DNA of 58,291 nt from Clostridiales bacterium (GTDB taxonomy: Bacteria; Bacillota; Clostridia; Lachnospirales; Lachnospiraceae): NCBI GenBank assembly GCA_021199255.1, contig JAJQIK010000042.1, forward strand, positions 2,246-60,536, given 5' to 3'. Of the stretch, positions 46,195 to 55,149 are shown piece after piece. Position 1 is the first letter of the stretch. Each line of letters begins with the position of its first letter. Below the pieces are notes generated by a model. It was not told where the DNA came from. It saw only the letters and a list, made by a program, of their open reading frames with translations, and ran no database searches. Both the position numbers and the translations under genes were made by a program.

Positions 46195-47946
46195 ATGATC
46201 AAAACATTAGCGGCGCAGATTAAGGAGTTTAAAAAGGCTTCTGTCATTACGCCTGTTTTCATGATTTTGGAGGTCATTTTCGAAACGCTGATTCCGTTTC
46301 TGATGGCGTCCATTATTGATGACGGTGTAGAAGCTGGTAATATGCGCCATATTTATGTGATAGGAGCCTTTATGATTGTGGCGGCTCTGTGCGGATTGCT
46401 CTGCGGCGTGATGGGCGGCAGGTTCGGGGCGAGGGCTTCCACCGGCTTCGCCCGGAACTTAAGACAGGCGATGTTTGAAAATATCCAGACTTTTTCTTTT
46501 TCCAATCTGGATAAATTCAGTACGGCGGGGCTGGTTACCCGTCTGACTACGGACGTTACCAATGTACAGAATGCTTATCAGATGCTTTTGCGTATGGCGT
46601 TCAGGGCGCCCGTCAGCATGATCTGCGCCATGACGATGGCGTTTATGATTAACGCCAGGCTGGCCAGCGTCTATCTGATCGCTGTCTGCCTGCTGGCCGT
46701 TGTGCTGGTGTTTATTATCAGGGGAGCGATGAAATACTTTCAGCAGGCGTTCCCCAAATATGACGCGCTGAACGCTTCCGTACAGGAAAACGTCAGCGCA
46801 ATCCGCGTAGTCAAGGCGTATGTCAGAGAGGATTATGAGACGGATAAGCTGAAAAAGGCCAGCCAGGCTATTTATGATATTTTTACCAAGGCGGAATCCC
46901 AAGTGGTCTTAAATATGCCGGTGATGCAGCTGACGGTTTATATCTGTATCATGCTGATTAGCTGGCTGGGCGCGAAGCAGATTGTGAACAGTACGTTAAC
47001 CACGGGCGAGCTGATGAGCCTGCTTACATACTGCATGAATATTCTGTCGAGCCTGATGATGCTTTCCATGATCTTCGTGATGCTGACCATGAGCGAGGCC
47101 TCCGCTGAGCGAATCTGCGAGGTGCTGAATGAGAAGAGCGATTTGACGAACCCGGAGAGTCCCATCTATGAGGTGCCGAACGGCGAAATTGTTTTCGAGC
47201 ATGTGGATTTTTCCTATCATAAAGATGGGTGCAAGCCGATTCTGCAGGATATTAATCTGCGGATTCAGCCGGGGGAAACCGTTGGTATTATCGGCGGTAC
47301 CGGCAGCTCCAAGACCAGCCTTGTCAATCTGATCAGCCGTCTGTACGACGTGACGGAGGGAACCGTTAAGGTGGGCGGCCATGATGTGAGAGACTATGAT
47401 ATGGACAGCCTGCGTAATCAGGTGGCGGTGGTATTGCAGAAGAACGTGCTCTTCTCCGGTACGATTCTGGAGAACTTAAGATGGGGCGACGGGGACGCCA
47501 CGGAGGAGGAGTGCAGGAGAGCCTGCCGTCTGGCCTGCGCCGACGAGTTTGTTGAGAAAATGCCGCAGGGGTATCATACCTTTATCGAGCAGGGAGGAGC
47601 CAATGTATCCGGCGGACAGAAGCAGCGTCTGTGTATTGCCAGGGCATTGCTGAAGAAGCCCAGGGTATTGATTCTGGACGATAGCACCAGCGCGGTGGAT
47701 ACTGCTACGGACGCGAAGATCCGCAAAGCCTTTGCGGAGGAAATACCGGATACCACAAAGCTGATTATCGCCCAGCGTATATCCAGCGTACAGCACGCAG
47801 ATCACATTATTGTATTGGAAAACGGTCAGATCAACGGTTACGGTACCCATGAGGAACTAGTTGAAAATAACGAGATTTATAGAGAAGTATTCGAGTCGCA
47901 GACAGGCGGCAGCGGAGATTTTGATGAAAAGGCAGGTGAAGCGTAA
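46195..47946 (+). CDS. ABC exporter subunit A (half-transporter with degenerate ATP site)
   Basis: A 583-residue half-transporter: six membrane helices (1-310) and an ATPase domain. The Walker A is GGTGSSKTS, with Ser372 instead of Gly before Lys373. The residue after Walker B is Asp496 (LILDDSTSAVD) rather than the catalytic Glu. The signature motif VSGGQKQR is intact. This is the pattern of the degenerate-site subunit in heterodimeric exporters of the YheI/BmrC type. GGAGG precedes the ATG. Its stop TAA overlaps the next start by one base (TAATG), so the two are translated together. Substrate unknown; multidrug or peptide export is plausible. Confidence 0.92.
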   Translation: MIKTLAAQIKEFKKASVITPVFMILEVIFETLIPFLMASIIDDGVEAGNMRHIYVIGAFMIVAALCGLLCGVMGGRFGARASTGFARNLRQAMFENIQTFSFSNLDKFSTAGLVTRLTTDVTNVQNAYQMLLRMAFRAPVSMICAMTMAFMINARLASVYLIAVCLLAVVLVFIIRGAMKYFQQAFPKYDALNASVQENVSAIRVVKAYVREDYETDKLKKASQAIYDIFTKAESQVVLNMPVMQLTVYICIMLISWLGAKQIVNSTLTTGELMSLLTYCMNILSSLMMLSMIFVMLTMSEASAERICEVLNEKSDLTNPESPIYEVPNGEIVFEHVDFSYHKDGCKPILQDINLRIQPGETVGIIGGTGSSKTSLVNLISRLYDVTEGTVKVGGHDVRDYDMDSLRNQVAVVLQKNVLFSGTILENLRWGDGDATEEECRRACRLACADEFVEKMPQGYHTFIEQGGANVSGGQKQRLCIARALLKKPRVLILDDSTSAVDTATDAKIRKAFAEEIPDTTKLIIAQRISSVQHADHIIVLENGQINGYGTHEELVENNEIYREVFESQTGGSGDFDEKAGEA

Positions 47947-49853
47947 TGCCGGGTCCGGGAACAAGGGGCAGAATGCCCATGCAGGGAAAGAAAATAGAAA
48001 ATCCTGGAAAGGTTTTTAAGAGGCTGATGGGATATGTGGCAAAAAATTATGCGCCCCATCTGGTTTTGGTGGCAATTCTGATTTTGGTCAGTGTGCTTGC
48101 CAATGTACAGGGAACGATGTTTATTCAGAAGCTGATCGACGATTATATCACGCCGATGCTGACGCAGGAGACGCCGGATTTCCATCCGCTGGCGATGGCG
48201 ATCGCCAGGGTTGCCGTTTTTTACGGCATCGGTGTGGCGGCCTCGTATGCGTGGAACAAAATGATGGTTTATGTGACGCAGGGAACGCTGCAAAATGTGC
48301 GTAACGATCTTTTCTCCCACATGGAGACGCTGCCTATTAAATATTTTGATACCCATGCCCATGGCGATATTATGTCGGTGTATACCAACGATACCGATAC
48401 GCTCAGGCAGATGATCAGCCAGAGTATGCCGCAGGTATTTAACAGCGCGATTACGATTGTCAGCGTATTGATCAGCATGATTATCTTAAGCGTGCCTTTA
48501 ACAGTGGTAACGCTGGTGATGGTGGCGGTGATGCTGGTGATTACCAGCAAGGTGGCGGGATTAAGCGGCCGTTATTTCCTCCAGCAGCAGCAGGACTTAG
48601 GAAAGGTAAACGGATATATTGAGGAGATGATGAACGGACAGAAGGTGGTCAAGGTATTCTGCCATGAAGAGGAGTCCGTCGCACAGTTTACGCAGTTGAA
48701 CGACAACCTTTACCATAGTGCGGACCGTGCCAATTATCTGGTCAATATCGTGGGGCCGGTGAATATGCAGTTGGGAAATGTCAGCTATGTGGTGTGCGCC
48801 ATTGTAGGAGGCGCGTTGGCGTTGTCCGGCATTTCCGGTTTGACGCTGGGCGCTCTGGCCAGCTTCCTGACCTTCAACAAGAGCTTTAACCAGCCGATTA
48901 ATCAGGTCAGCCAGCAGTTCAACTCCATCGTCATGGCGCTGGCGGGCGCGGAACGTATTTTCCGCATGATGGACGAGGAGCCGGAGACAGACGAGGGTTA
49001 TGTCAGTCTGGTAAATGTCAGGGAAGAAAACGGCGTCCTGACCGAGACGAAGGAACGTACCGGGCGCTGGGCGTGGAGGCATGAGCATCAGGCGGATCAC
49101 TCGGTCGATTATGTGGAGCTGAAGGGAGCCGTGGTGTTTGACGGCGTGGACTTCGGCTATAATGACGAAAAGATTGTTCTTCACGACGTGAAGCTGTTTG
49201 CGGAGCCCGGACAGAAGATTGCTTTCGTGGGCTCCACTGGCGCGGGCAAAACCACCATCACGAACCTGATTAACCGTTTCTATGATATTCAGGACGGTAA
49301 AATCCGCTATGACGGCATTAACGTCAATAAGATTAAGAAAGCGGATCTCAGAAGGTCTCTGGGAATCGTATTGCAGGATACGCACCTGTTTACCGGGACG
49401 GTAATGGAAAACATTCGTTATGGTAAACTGGACGCCACCGACGAGGAAGTAATCGCGGCAGCCAGGCTTGCCAACGCGGACGTATTTATCAGACATCTGT
49501 CAGACGGATATGATACGATGCTGACAGGGGACGGCGCCAATTTAAGTCAGGGACAGCGGCAGCTTCTGGCCATTGCCCGCGCAGCCATCGCAGACCCGCC
49601 GGTGCTGATTCTTGACGAGGCCACAAGCTCTATCGATACCCGTACAGAGCGTATCGTACAGGACGGCATGGATAAGCTGATGAAAGGAAGAACGACCTTC
49701 GTAATAGCCCACAGACTGTCCACCGTTAAAAATTCTGACTGCATTATGGTGCTGGAACAGGGGCGCATCATAGAGCGTGGGACTCATGACCAGCTTTTGG
49801 AAGCAAAAGGAAAATATTATCAATTATATACTGGCAACGCAATCGCTAATTAA
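47946..49853 (+). CDS. ABC exporter subunit B (half-transporter with catalytic ATP site)
   Basis: A 635-residue partner of the preceding gene. Six membrane helices (about 30-330) are followed by an ATPase domain with a canonical Walker A GSTGAGKTT and catalytic Glu558 in LILDEATSSID. The signature is altered to LSQGQ (533-537). Together with subunit A this leaves one working ATP site (this Walker A/B with the SGGQ of A) and one degenerate site. An insertion of about 50 charged residues (about 350-400, containing TETKERTGRWAWRHEHQADH) separates membrane and ATPase domains, as seen in YheH-type subunits. A terminator follows. Confidence 0.92.
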   Translation: MPGPGTRGRMPMQGKKIENPGKVFKRLMGYVAKNYAPHLVLVAILILVSVLANVQGTMFIQKLIDDYITPMLTQETPDFHPLAMAIARVAVFYGIGVAASYAWNKMMVYVTQGTLQNVRNDLFSHMETLPIKYFDTHAHGDIMSVYTNDTDTLRQMISQSMPQVFNSAITIVSVLISMIILSVPLTVVTLVMVAVMLVITSKVAGLSGRYFLQQQQDLGKVNGYIEEMMNGQKVVKVFCHEEESVAQFTQLNDNLYHSADRANYLVNIVGPVNMQLGNVSYVVCAIVGGALALSGISGLTLGALASFLTFNKSFNQPINQVSQQFNSIVMALAGAERIFRMMDEEPETDEGYVSLVNVREENGVLTETKERTGRWAWRHEHQADHSVDYVELKGAVVFDGVDFGYNDEKIVLHDVKLFAEPGQKIAFVGSTGAGKTTITNLINRFYDIQDGKIRYDGINVNKIKKADLRRSLGIVLQDTHLFTGTVMENIRYGKLDATDEEVIAAARLANADVFIRHLSDGYDTMLTGDGANLSQGQRQLLAIARAAIADPPVLILDEATSSIDTRTERIVQDGMDKLMKGRTTFVIAHRLSTVKNSDCIMVLEQGRIIERGTHDQLLEAKGKYYQLYTGNAIAN

Positions 49854-49891
49854 AACACGAATTAACATTACGACTGTTATACATTTGACTG

Positions 49892-49924
49892 AACAGGGCT
49901 CTGTTGAAAGACGGAGCCCTGTTT
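49892..49924 (+). terminator. Terminator after the ABC exporter
   Basis: AACAGGGCTC and GAGCCCTGTT form a perfect 10-bp stem around a 12-nt loop, ending in TTT. Confidence 0.8.
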
Positions 49925-49952
49925 GCGTGCGCACCAAACTATAAGCATAATA

Positions 49953-49980
49953 TTGTATTTTAATCAAAAGATGTTATAAT
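49953..49980 (+). promoter_or_regulatory. Promoter of the MBL-fold protein gene
   Basis: TTGTAT (49953-49958), 16 bp, perfect TATAAT (49975-49980). The leader of about 105 nt holds GC-rich inverted segments but no riboswitch that I recognise. Confidence 0.65.
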
Positions 49981-50092
49981 AGACACATCCCAATGTATGA
50001 AAATAGAAGAGCCTGTTGCGGGCAAATAAAGGATTACGCGCATCGCCTGACAGCCTGCGGGTAAAATGACTGCTTTGAAATGGAGGAGGAAG

Positions 50093-51781
50093 ATGAAAGC
50101 TGTTAAGAATATCTTGTTGTGGATTTGTTCTGTTTTTCTGCTGCTGCTGACGCTGGGAATGTTTAGCGAAAGCTTTTTTGGCGGGTTGCTGATGCTGCTG
50201 GCGGCGCTGCTTTGCAACCCGCTGGTGATCAAAGAAAAAACAGGCGTCCTTTCACGATGCATACGCCGCTGGGACGGTATGTCTCCTAAGGGTAAGAAAC
50301 GAATAATAATACCGAGTGTTATCATATTATTCCTGGCCTCCATGTCAACGATGTCCGTTTCCGGCCAGGCGCAATCGGGAACCGCCGCAGTTACGCAGAC
50401 TGCGGATACGGCGCTGGCGCAGGAAGAACTCGTGCAGGAAGAGGAGACGGAAGCAGAGGACGCGGAAGAGGCTGGCGGCAGCGTGGAATCTCAGAGTCAG
50501 GAGAAAGCCCGGGGCGGGGACGCAGATCAGAGCGCAGAAGAGTCTCAGGACCAGGAACAGGGAAGAGACGAGTCTCTAAACGGGAATGAGGAGGAAGAGA
50601 ATGGCAGTGACGCTTCGGAAGCTTCCGAGCTTACGGTACATTTCATGGATATCGGGCAGGGGGACGCTATACTGATTGCCTGCGACGGGGAATATATGCT
50701 TATTGACGCCGGAGGTAACGATAAGGGTACGGCGGTACAGAATTATCTGACCAAACAGGGGGTCGATCGGCTGAAATATGTGGTCGGTACTCATCCGGAC
50801 GCGGATCATATCGGCGGTCTGGACGTTATTCTATATAAATTTGATTGCGACACGATTATCATGCCGGACATTGATAATAATACGGCAACCTATCGGGACG
50901 TGATAGACACCATGGATATCAAAGGCTATCAGAATACGCTGCCGCAGACAGGAGATTGTTATGCTCTTGGCGGCGCGGAATTTACGATTCTGGGGCCGGA
51001 AAAGCATTACAGTGATACCAATAACAGCTCTGTCGTCATACGCCTGACCCATGGAACAAACAGCTTCCTGTTTATGGGAGACGCGGAAGAAGAAGCGGAG
51101 ACAGATCTTGTAAACGGCGATGGGGTCGTAGAGGCAGATGTACTGAAGGTGGGTCATCATGGAAGCAGAACCGCTTCCTCCGAGACATTTTTGCAGGCGG
51201 TTTCTCCTACGTATGCGGTGATTAGCTGCGGGGAGGATAACAGCTATGGGCATCCCCATGCCGAGACTTTGAACCATCTGCGCGCCATGGGAGCGCAGGT
51301 TTTTAGAACCGATGAACAGGGAACAATCGTGGCGGTATCGGACGGAGAAAGCCTGGAATGGAACTGTGCTCCTTCAGAAACCTGGAAAGCGGGAGAAAAT
51401 ACCCAGAGTGGGGATAGTACTAAAGCAGTTTCTGGGACTGGAACCGGCAGTAAAAACAGCAGCAGTACGGGCGCAGCCAGCACAACCAGCAGCAGTACGG
51501 GCGCAGCCAGCACAACCGGCAGCAGTACAGCCACAGTGACAGAGACGCAAAGTGCGGAAGAGCAGGCGCAGGTCACCAGCGCAGGGACTGACAATACCAA
51601 TAATTTGGAAACCGAAGAAGCAACGGCGGGAGGCAATTATATTGGCAACAAGAATAACGGGAAGCTGCACAGGGCTACCTGCCATACCTTGCCAAAACCA
51701 GAAAATCAGGTTATATTTAATACCAGAGAAGAAGCGGTAGCCGCCGGTTATGATGATCCCTGCGGTAATTGTAATCCATAA
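50093..51781 (+). CDS. Surface MBL-fold (ComEC-like) hydrolase with C-terminal Cys-rich domain
   Basis: A 562-residue protein. The N-terminus has two or three hydrophobic segments (within 1-95), then a Glu/Gln/Ser-rich linker (about 105-180). The metallo-beta-lactamase domain resembles the C-terminal part of ComEC: HFMDIGQGDAILI, metal motif H234-P-D-A-D-H239, and VLKVGHHGSRTASS. A low-complexity Ser/Thr/Gly/Ala linker follows (about 450-500). The last 50 residues, GKLHRATCHTLPKPENQVIF...DPCGNCNP, resemble the Ada-type zinc-binding module often found after such domains. GGAGGAGGAAG precedes ATG 50093; ATG 50066 lies ahead of that site. Predicted to act outside the membrane, perhaps as a nuclease or phosphodiesterase; substrate unknown. 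Confidence 0.85.
   Translation: MKAVKNILLWICSVFLLLLTLGMFSESFFGGLLMLLAALLCNPLVIKEKTGVLSRCIRRWDGMSPKGKKRIIIPSVIILFLASMSTMSVSGQAQSGTAAVTQTADTALAQEELVQEEETEAEDAEEAGGSVESQSQEKARGGDADQSAEESQDQEQGRDESLNGNEEEENGSDASEASELTVHFMDIGQGDAILIACDGEYMLIDAGGNDKGTAVQNYLTKQGVDRLKYVVGTHPDADHIGGLDVILYKFDCDTIIMPDIDNNTATYRDVIDTMDIKGYQNTLPQTGDCYALGGAEFTILGPEKHYSDTNNSSVVIRLTHGTNSFLFMGDAEEEAETDLVNGDGVVEADVLKVGHHGSRTASSETFLQAVSPTYAVISCGEDNSYGHPHAETLNHLRAMGAQVFRTDEQGTIVAVSDGESLEWNCAPSETWKAGENTQSGDSTKAVSGTGTGSKNSSSTGAASTTSSSTGAASTTGSSTATVTETQSAEEQAQVTSAGTDNTNNLETEEATAGGNYIGNKNNGKLHRATCHTLPKPENQVIFNTREEAVAAGYDDPCGNCNP
51458..51532 (+). repeat. In-frame 30-bp tandem repeats in the MBL gene linker
   Basis: Two identical 30-bp units (51458-51487 and 51488-51517) plus a half unit, coding for SSSTGAASTT. 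The length is a multiple of three, so copy-number change would only lengthen or shorten the linker. Confidence 0.9.
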
Positions 51782-51804
51782 GGCGGCTTCGGAAGGGAAA
51801 GTAC

Positions 51805-52044
51805 ATGATGACAAAAACAGAAGCGGTATCGGAGCTTGTGAAAAGAGGCTATAGCGCCAGACTGGAAAGCGGAACGGTTAATATCTATGCGGCTGACGGA
51901 AAGCCCGGCCTTTCGGAAATCAAAAAGATTTTTAAAGAAATCGGATATCATCAAAGCTTTGGACTGATCGGAGAAACCTCCGCTAAGCCGGTTTATTCCG
52001 ATCTGCTTACGGGAGAAGAGGGACAGATATCCTTTGTGCTTTAG
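51805..52044 (+). CDS. Small hypothetical protein
   Basis: A 79-residue soluble protein, MMTKTEAVSELVKRGYSA..., with no signal peptide. It alternates helix- and strand-like segments (KPGLSEIKKIFKEIGYHQSFGLI) and ends hydrophobically (GQISFVL). I recognise no family. GGAAGGGAAAG upstream of the ATG and codon use like its neighbours support it as a real gene. It starts 23 bp after the MBL gene and may be co-transcribed with it. Confidence 0.6.
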   Translation: MMTKTEAVSELVKRGYSARLESGTVNIYAADGKPGLSEIKKIFKEIGYHQSFGLIGETSAKPVYSDLLTGEEGQISFVL

Positions 52045-52122
52045 GAGGTTTCCATATCTATAGGAAAAGGAATCAGAACTGTACACTGAGGATAACCAGG
52101 GAGAATAAGAGGAAACGTGCAT

Positions 52123-53136
52123 ATGAAAATAAAAGATATCCACGTCGCTATCGCAGCAGCTCTCCTTTGCGTGGCGCTTGCACTCACAGCCTGCGGGCAG
52201 TCCGCCGAAAGCGGCGTAATCAATGAAACAGAAACGGAAATAAACGCTGAAGCAAGCTCCGAAGCTGTGCCGGAAACTGAGGAAGAAGCCGAGGCGGAGA
52301 CTGTCGAAGCCAGCCTTACGCAAGCAGATGCGGAAAGCACAGACGATGCCGATATCTCCGCAGAAGCTGACACAACAGAAGCAGCTTCTGCGGACACGGA
52401 ATTGGCTGCTACCAAGACAGACTCAGAGTACACGTACGCCGATGTATCCGCTACGATGTATGCGACGGATACAGTAAACATAAGAACCTCCCCGACAACG
52501 GACGGCGATATAAGCGGCACGCTTCCATATGGCACAAGCGTGACCGTGACTGCCCGGTGCAATGAGACAGGCTGGTATAGAATTGACTATAACGACGACG
52601 CAGAGAGCTATGTGAGCGATAAGTATTTAAGCGATACACAGCCCGATACAACCACGGCGGCGTCATCTGAAACGGATACTTCAGACACTGATACAGTTAC
52701 GCAGTCCTCGGCAAGCGCCGAGTCGGACAAAGACGCGCAGGCGCGTGCCGTTGCGCAGCAGATTGCCGACAGCATTACAGGCGGCACTGATCTGGAGAAG
52801 GTAAGGAAGGCCGCCCAGATTGTGGCTTTATACTGCGCGAACGCAACCTATACGTCGTCAGACTCGGATTATAAGACCGCCTACGGCGTATTCTGCAAGG
52901 GTGTATATACATGTGCGGGTTCTACAAGGGCGCTCGGGCTGGTGCTGGAGTGCATGGGATACAGTTGGGAGCATGTGAACGCCAACCAGTATAGCCATCA
53001 ATGGTGCAAGGTAACCATGGACGGGCAGATTGGCTGGGCGGACGGTATGGGCGGAATTGCTGACTACGGCGAATGTCCCTTTGCCTATGGAGGGAGCTAT
53101 ACGGATTCCAACGGCGTGACGTATGCCGTACAGTAG
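52123..53136 (+). CDS. Lipoprotein with SH3 domain and transglutaminase-like domain
   Basis: A 337-residue lipoprotein: signal peptide with lipobox LALTAC, then a long Glu/Ala/Thr/Ser-rich linker (about 28-105). A bacterial SH3 domain follows (about 107-168, VNIRTSPTTDGDISGTLPYG...GWYRIDYND). The C-terminal domain has a transglutaminase-like catalytic triad: Cys264 in YTCAGSTRAL, His292 in YSHQWCKV and Asp307 in GWADGMGG. It probably sits on the outer membrane face and binds or modifies cell wall or surface proteins. ATG 52123 is preferred over GTG 52117 because of spacing from AGAGG. Protease or transglutaminase activity cannot be decided. Confidence 0.82.
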   Translation: MKIKDIHVAIAAALLCVALALTACGQSAESGVINETETEINAEASSEAVPETEEEAEAETVEASLTQADAESTDDADISAEADTTEAASADTELAATKTDSEYTYADVSATMYATDTVNIRTSPTTDGDISGTLPYGTSVTVTARCNETGWYRIDYNDDAESYVSDKYLSDTQPDTTTAASSETDTSDTDTVTQSSASAESDKDAQARAVAQQIADSITGGTDLEKVRKAAQIVALYCANATYTSSDSDYKTAYGVFCKGVYTCAGSTRALGLVLECMGYSWEHVNANQYSHQWCKVTMDGQIGWADGMGGIADYGECPFAYGGSYTDSNGVTYAVQ

Positions 53137-53233
53137 AATGGCAATTTCGTAACTATTCCCGAAAATTCAAAGATAAACTTGTAGGGGTCAATACTTCTTT
53201 GAAGGACTGTATCCATAAAGTCGGAGGAAATTT

Positions 53234-53692
53234 TTATTCGTTTGCAGGTTTATATCCGTAGGAATCGAGCTTTTGCAGAAGCTTCTCTTCCAAGGGTTTG
53301 TACTGCATCATTTTTTTAACCATGCTGTCAAATGAGCGGGTAAAGTGCATCATATAGTTACAGGGTGCGGCGTAATACATGGAATATTTTCTGACGCTGG
53401 CAAAAAATGTATCGGTAAATTCATTTTTGGATACGGGGTATTCCTTTGTTTCACCGCAGTACGTAATGCGGAGACATTGGCTGTCCATGGCAAGATGGAC
53501 AGGATCAGCTTCATCAAGGCAGTTGTTGTCATAAAGGGTGTACGTAAAGGTATCTTCGTTTCTTGCGCCCATCAGGGCATCTAAGAAACTGTCTGTCAGG
53601 GATTCTTTGCCCCCGGCATGCAGTTCGTATTGGTCTTTGTGGTTTATGATAAGTGTGGTGCCGAGTTCTTCCGGCATTGTGAAAGAAATCAT
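53234..53692 (-). CDS. Hypothetical protein downstream of fic
   Basis: A 152-residue soluble protein beginning MISFTMPEELGTTLIIN, with mixed strands and helices and no signal peptide. I recognise no family. GGGAGG precedes the ATG at 53692; an earlier start at 53731 would almost touch the fic stop and lacks a ribosome site. It lies 42 bp after fic on the same strand and may be co-transcribed with it. Its base composition is closer to the core genes than to fic. Confidence 0.65.
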   Translation of the reverse strand: MISFTMPEELGTTLIINHKDQYELHAGGKESLTDSFLDALMGARNEDTFTYTLYDNNCLDEADPVHLAMDSQCLRITYCGETKEYPVSKNEFTDTFFASVRKYSMYYAAPCNYMMHFTRSFDSMVKKMMQYKPLEEKLLQKLDSYGYKPANE

Positions 53693-53734
53693 ATGAGCAT
53701 CCTCCCTATCTTTTTTTAAATAGTATACCACCGT

Positions 53735-54808
53735 TTAAAAAGTTGTAAAGTCCTGTAAATTTCTTACATAATGCGTTTTTCTTCCTGCTCCTAGCTTTTT
53801 AATATATCCTTCTTCTGCTAATTTCTTTAGAGCAGACTCTACGGATGAACTACCAAGACTAGGACAGGAAATAAGAGCTTCCTGCTTTGTAAATGTGCCG
53901 ATTTTGTTGGAAGCATAGGTTTTTACAATATCATAGGAAGTTCTTTTGGAACCCGATTTCCAAGCTATATCTATTCTCTGCTCAAATTCTTTATAGCAGG
54001 ATAATATAATACCAAGCATATATTTTATAAATGCTTTTGGGTCGTTTTCATTTGTGTGCCATCCTGCATCAGCAACTGTAAGGGCATCATAATAGCTTTC
54101 CTTGGTATCTGCAATCGCCTTTTCGATACTGATGTACTTTCCTACTTCATAACCGCTTTTATATAAAAGTAAAAGGGTAAGAAGTCGGCTCATGCGTCCG
54201 TTACCGTCATTGAAAGGATGCACACATAGAAAATCTAATATAAAGCATGGTATCAAAATAAGTGGTTCTACAAGCTCTTTTTCGAGGACTTCCGTATAAC
54301 TGTTGCATATTTGATAAATTGCATCAGGTGTCTCGTATGGTTCTAAAGGCTGAAAAATAACTTTTTTTTCTCCGCTTGGAAGTATCATTGCAATTTCATT
54401 AGCAGTCGTTTTGAACTTTCCACCATAGGAAAAAGAGGTGTATTTAAGCATTTCTCCATGAAGCTGTAATATATAGTTTGAATTTACTGGCATATAATCA
54501 TGGTTTTCATGCACTAGATTAAGGGAGTTGCGATAGCCTAAAATTTCTTTTTCATCCCTGTTTCTTGGGGTGGTTTTATCCTCTACTAATTGTTTTAATC
54601 GGGAGCGTGTTGTAACAATTCCCTCGATGCTGTTGGATGCTTCGGTACTTTGAATTTTGGCAATTTCTACCAGTCTTTCCAATTCTACTGGCTTTTGTCT
54701 TACAAATAATTCCTGCCGTCCTTTATATTCTTGTATTTTGGAAATATAGGATATTATTTCATTATCCCATGTTCTTTCTGCAAGTTTGCTATAATCAAAT
54801 GTTCTCAT
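53735..54808 (-). CDS. Fic family protein (putative AMP-transferase) with C-terminal winged helix
   Basis: A 357-residue protein. The N-terminal Fic_N part carries the inhibitory helix motif SNSIEG (58-63, the [ST]xxxE[GN] form). The Fic core has HPFNDGNGR with catalytic His197. The C-terminal 60 residues (TFTKQEALISCPSLGSSSVESALKKLAEEGYIKKLG) look like a winged helix-turn-helix. Fic proteins transfer AMP (or other nucleotides) to target proteins; the built-in inhibitory helix means activity is probably restrained until a signal appears. The gene is clearly AT-richer than the genes to its left, suggesting recent acquisition. Its promoter region carries four regularly spaced boxes that the winged helix might bind. 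Confidence 0.9.
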   Translation of the reverse strand: MRTFDYSKLAERTWDNEIISYISKIQEYKGRQELFVRQKPVELERLVEIAKIQSTEASNSIEGIVTTRSRLKQLVEDKTTPRNRDEKEILGYRNSLNLVHENHDYMPVNSNYILQLHGEMLKYTSFSYGGKFKTTANEIAMILPSGEKKVIFQPLEPYETPDAIYQICNSYTEVLEKELVEPLILIPCFILDFLCVHPFNDGNGRMSRLLTLLLLYKSGYEVGKYISIEKAIADTKESYYDALTVADAGWHTNENDPKAFIKYMLGIILSCYKEFEQRIDIAWKSGSKRTSYDIVKTYASNKIGTFTKQEALISCPSLGSSSVESALKKLAEEGYIKKLGAGRKTHYVRNLQDFTTF

Positions 54809-54813
54809 AGAAA

Positions 54814-54885
54814 TCTCCCAACTGCTTTATTCTTTCTCCCAATTATACACTATGTTTGGGAGAAAAAGCAATCTGATTTGGGAGA
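54814..54885 (-). promoter_or_regulatory. fic promoter with four phased TTGGGAGA boxes
   Basis: Minus-strand TTGCTT (54871-54866), 18 bp, perfect TATAAT (54847-54842). The octamer TTGGGAGA occurs four times: as TCTCCCAA on the + strand at 54814 and 54835, and as TTGGGAGA at 54856 and 54878. The spacings are 21, 21 and 22 bp, two helical turns each. Two copies face one way and two the other, flanking the -35/-10 region. Confidence 0.7.
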
Positions 54886-55114
54886 AAAGCCATAAATACA
54901 TTTTTGGTATAGTATACAAATATAATGGAGAAATGGTATAATAAAAATATGGAAGGTTTCCAACAGTTAACAACTTTCTATAGTTTTTTATAAGTTTTCA
55001 GTAACGGTAGGGAGCAAATGGGAAAATATATCAGAAATATTTAAATGAAGTTTAGTATTTACAAGCATTAAATATCGGATAACAGCATATACTGAAAGTA
55101 GCTGTAGAAATTGC
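54886..55114. other. AT-rich intergenic stretch without a supported gene
   Basis: Two TATAAT-like strings (54921 and 54937) and a 14-codon open frame (54949-54993) without a ribosome site are present. I see no clear element until the RNA promoter at 55115. Confidence 0.5.
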
Positions 55115-55143
55115 TTGACATTAAGTTCAAAGTTAAGTAAGAT
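55115..55143 (+). promoter_or_regulatory. Promoter of the AbiF-associated RNA
   Basis: Perfect TTGACA (55115-55120), 17-bp spacer, TAAGAT (55138-55143). The expected start is near 55150. Confidence 0.75.
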
Positions 55144-55149
55144 GTATAC

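Noticed and set aside
48597-49496. Open frame of 299 codons on the minus strand
   Set aside because: Antisense to the ABC exporter subunit B gene; no start signals and no recognisable domain.
54949-54993. 14-codon open frame starting MEGFQQLTT
   Set aside because: No ribosome site and too short to support; may be chance or a remnant.
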